A model generated the notes under the pieces. It saw nothing but the letters and a program-made list of their open reading frames with translations. It was not told the origin of the DNA and made no database searches. From positions 12,524,802 through 12,588,801 of the forward strand of contig NC_045145.1 in assembly GCF_008831285.2 (NCBI RefSeq): a stretch of 64,000 nucleotides of DNA, in the 5' to 3' direction. The stretch comes from Nymphaea colorata. Taxonomy: Eukaryota > Streptophyta > Magnoliopsida > Nymphaeales > Nymphaeaceae. Each line of letters opens with the position of its first letter. The stretch's first letter is position 1. The position numbers and the translations under genes are program-made. This document shows, piece after piece, positions 63,691 through 64,000 of the stretch.

Positions 63691-64000
63691 TTCACCTATA
63701 TGGCCGCTTGGCCTAGATGGGGCTGCTCAAGAGGTCGACCTCCTGGCTCCTCCATAGTGGACTAGACATCACCCCCAAATTCTGCGTGGAACTATTAATG
63801 CCCTCCACCTTGGAGCCCTTTGCCAACTAGGGAGGGAAGTTGGGGTGCATAAAGGCAACCTGGCCAATAAATAGCTAGGGCCCGACCTGCCCAATTCCAT
63901 GTAGGACAAGCCAGTGCCCAAGGATGCCAATAGCAGACCCCAGAGATTGCCACATGGCATGGGTATGCCAGCTGATCCAAATTCATCCTTTTTTTTTTTA
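63691..64000. other. GC-richer stretch at the window edge
   Basis: Base composition changes to GC-rich near 63691 (ATATGGCCGCTTGGCC) up to a T-run at 63990. Two overlapping minus-strand ORFs of 63 codons reach the window end but show no domain. It may be the start of another repeat that continues outside the window. Confidence 0.3.

Overview
The window is nuclear DNA from a flowering plant. The evidence is a terpene synthase fragment, a CC-NB-ARC-LRR resistance-gene fragment, a JmjC-type demethylase fragment with FYRN/FYRC domains, a subtilase N-terminal fragment, plant Ty1/copia, Ty3/gypsy chromovirus and LINE relics, and spliced exons with GT-AG borders. The species cannot be named. The transit-peptide style of the terpene synthase and the old TE landscape would fit a magnoliid or another early-diverging lineage, but that is only an impression. 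I found no intact protein-coding gene and no tRNA, rRNA or CRISPR. The window reads as heterochromatin that has collected dead genes and transposons.

Layout, left side. 1-8674 is an AT-rich satellite built from monomers of about 113-117 bp in both orientations and organised into higher-order units. 9030-9897 is a 2.2-copy tandem repeat with a period near 395 bp. 9966-11413 is a four-exon terpene synthase pseudogene that lacks the C-terminal catalytic exons. 11735-13840 is a Ty1/copia relic (gag, protease, integrase). 13.8-25 kb is a mosaic of small inverted-repeat elements, dispersed duplicates, a pyrimidine tract and a LINE relic (18926-20775).

Middle. 25190-27335 (minus) is a frameshifted CC-NBS-LRR pseudogene. 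27.3-33.7 kb holds a GC-rich nonautonomous element (28440-29160) and otherwise unassigned sequence. 33683-35620 is a TA/CA-rich satellite with nested segmental duplications. 35675-36420 is a GC-richer 272-bp tandem repeat. 36958-48627 is a complete Ty3/gypsy chromovirus (probably Tekay/Del-like) on the minus strand. It has two LTRs of about 3.0 kb, a perfect 5-bp target duplication, a tRNA-Met primer-binding site and a polypurine tract, but its gag and pol are broken.

Right side. 49181-49983 (minus) holds N-terminal exons of a subtilase pseudogene. 51790-54265 is a KDM5/JMJ14-like histone-demethylase pseudogene (C5HC2 finger, FYRN, FYRC). 57623-58612 is a possible inverted-repeat element of about 1 kb. 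59200-60270 (minus) is a second LINE relic. The rest to 64000 is AT-rich non-coding sequence with one three-copy tandem repeat. No genes here appear to work together. The shared theme is decay plus local duplication.
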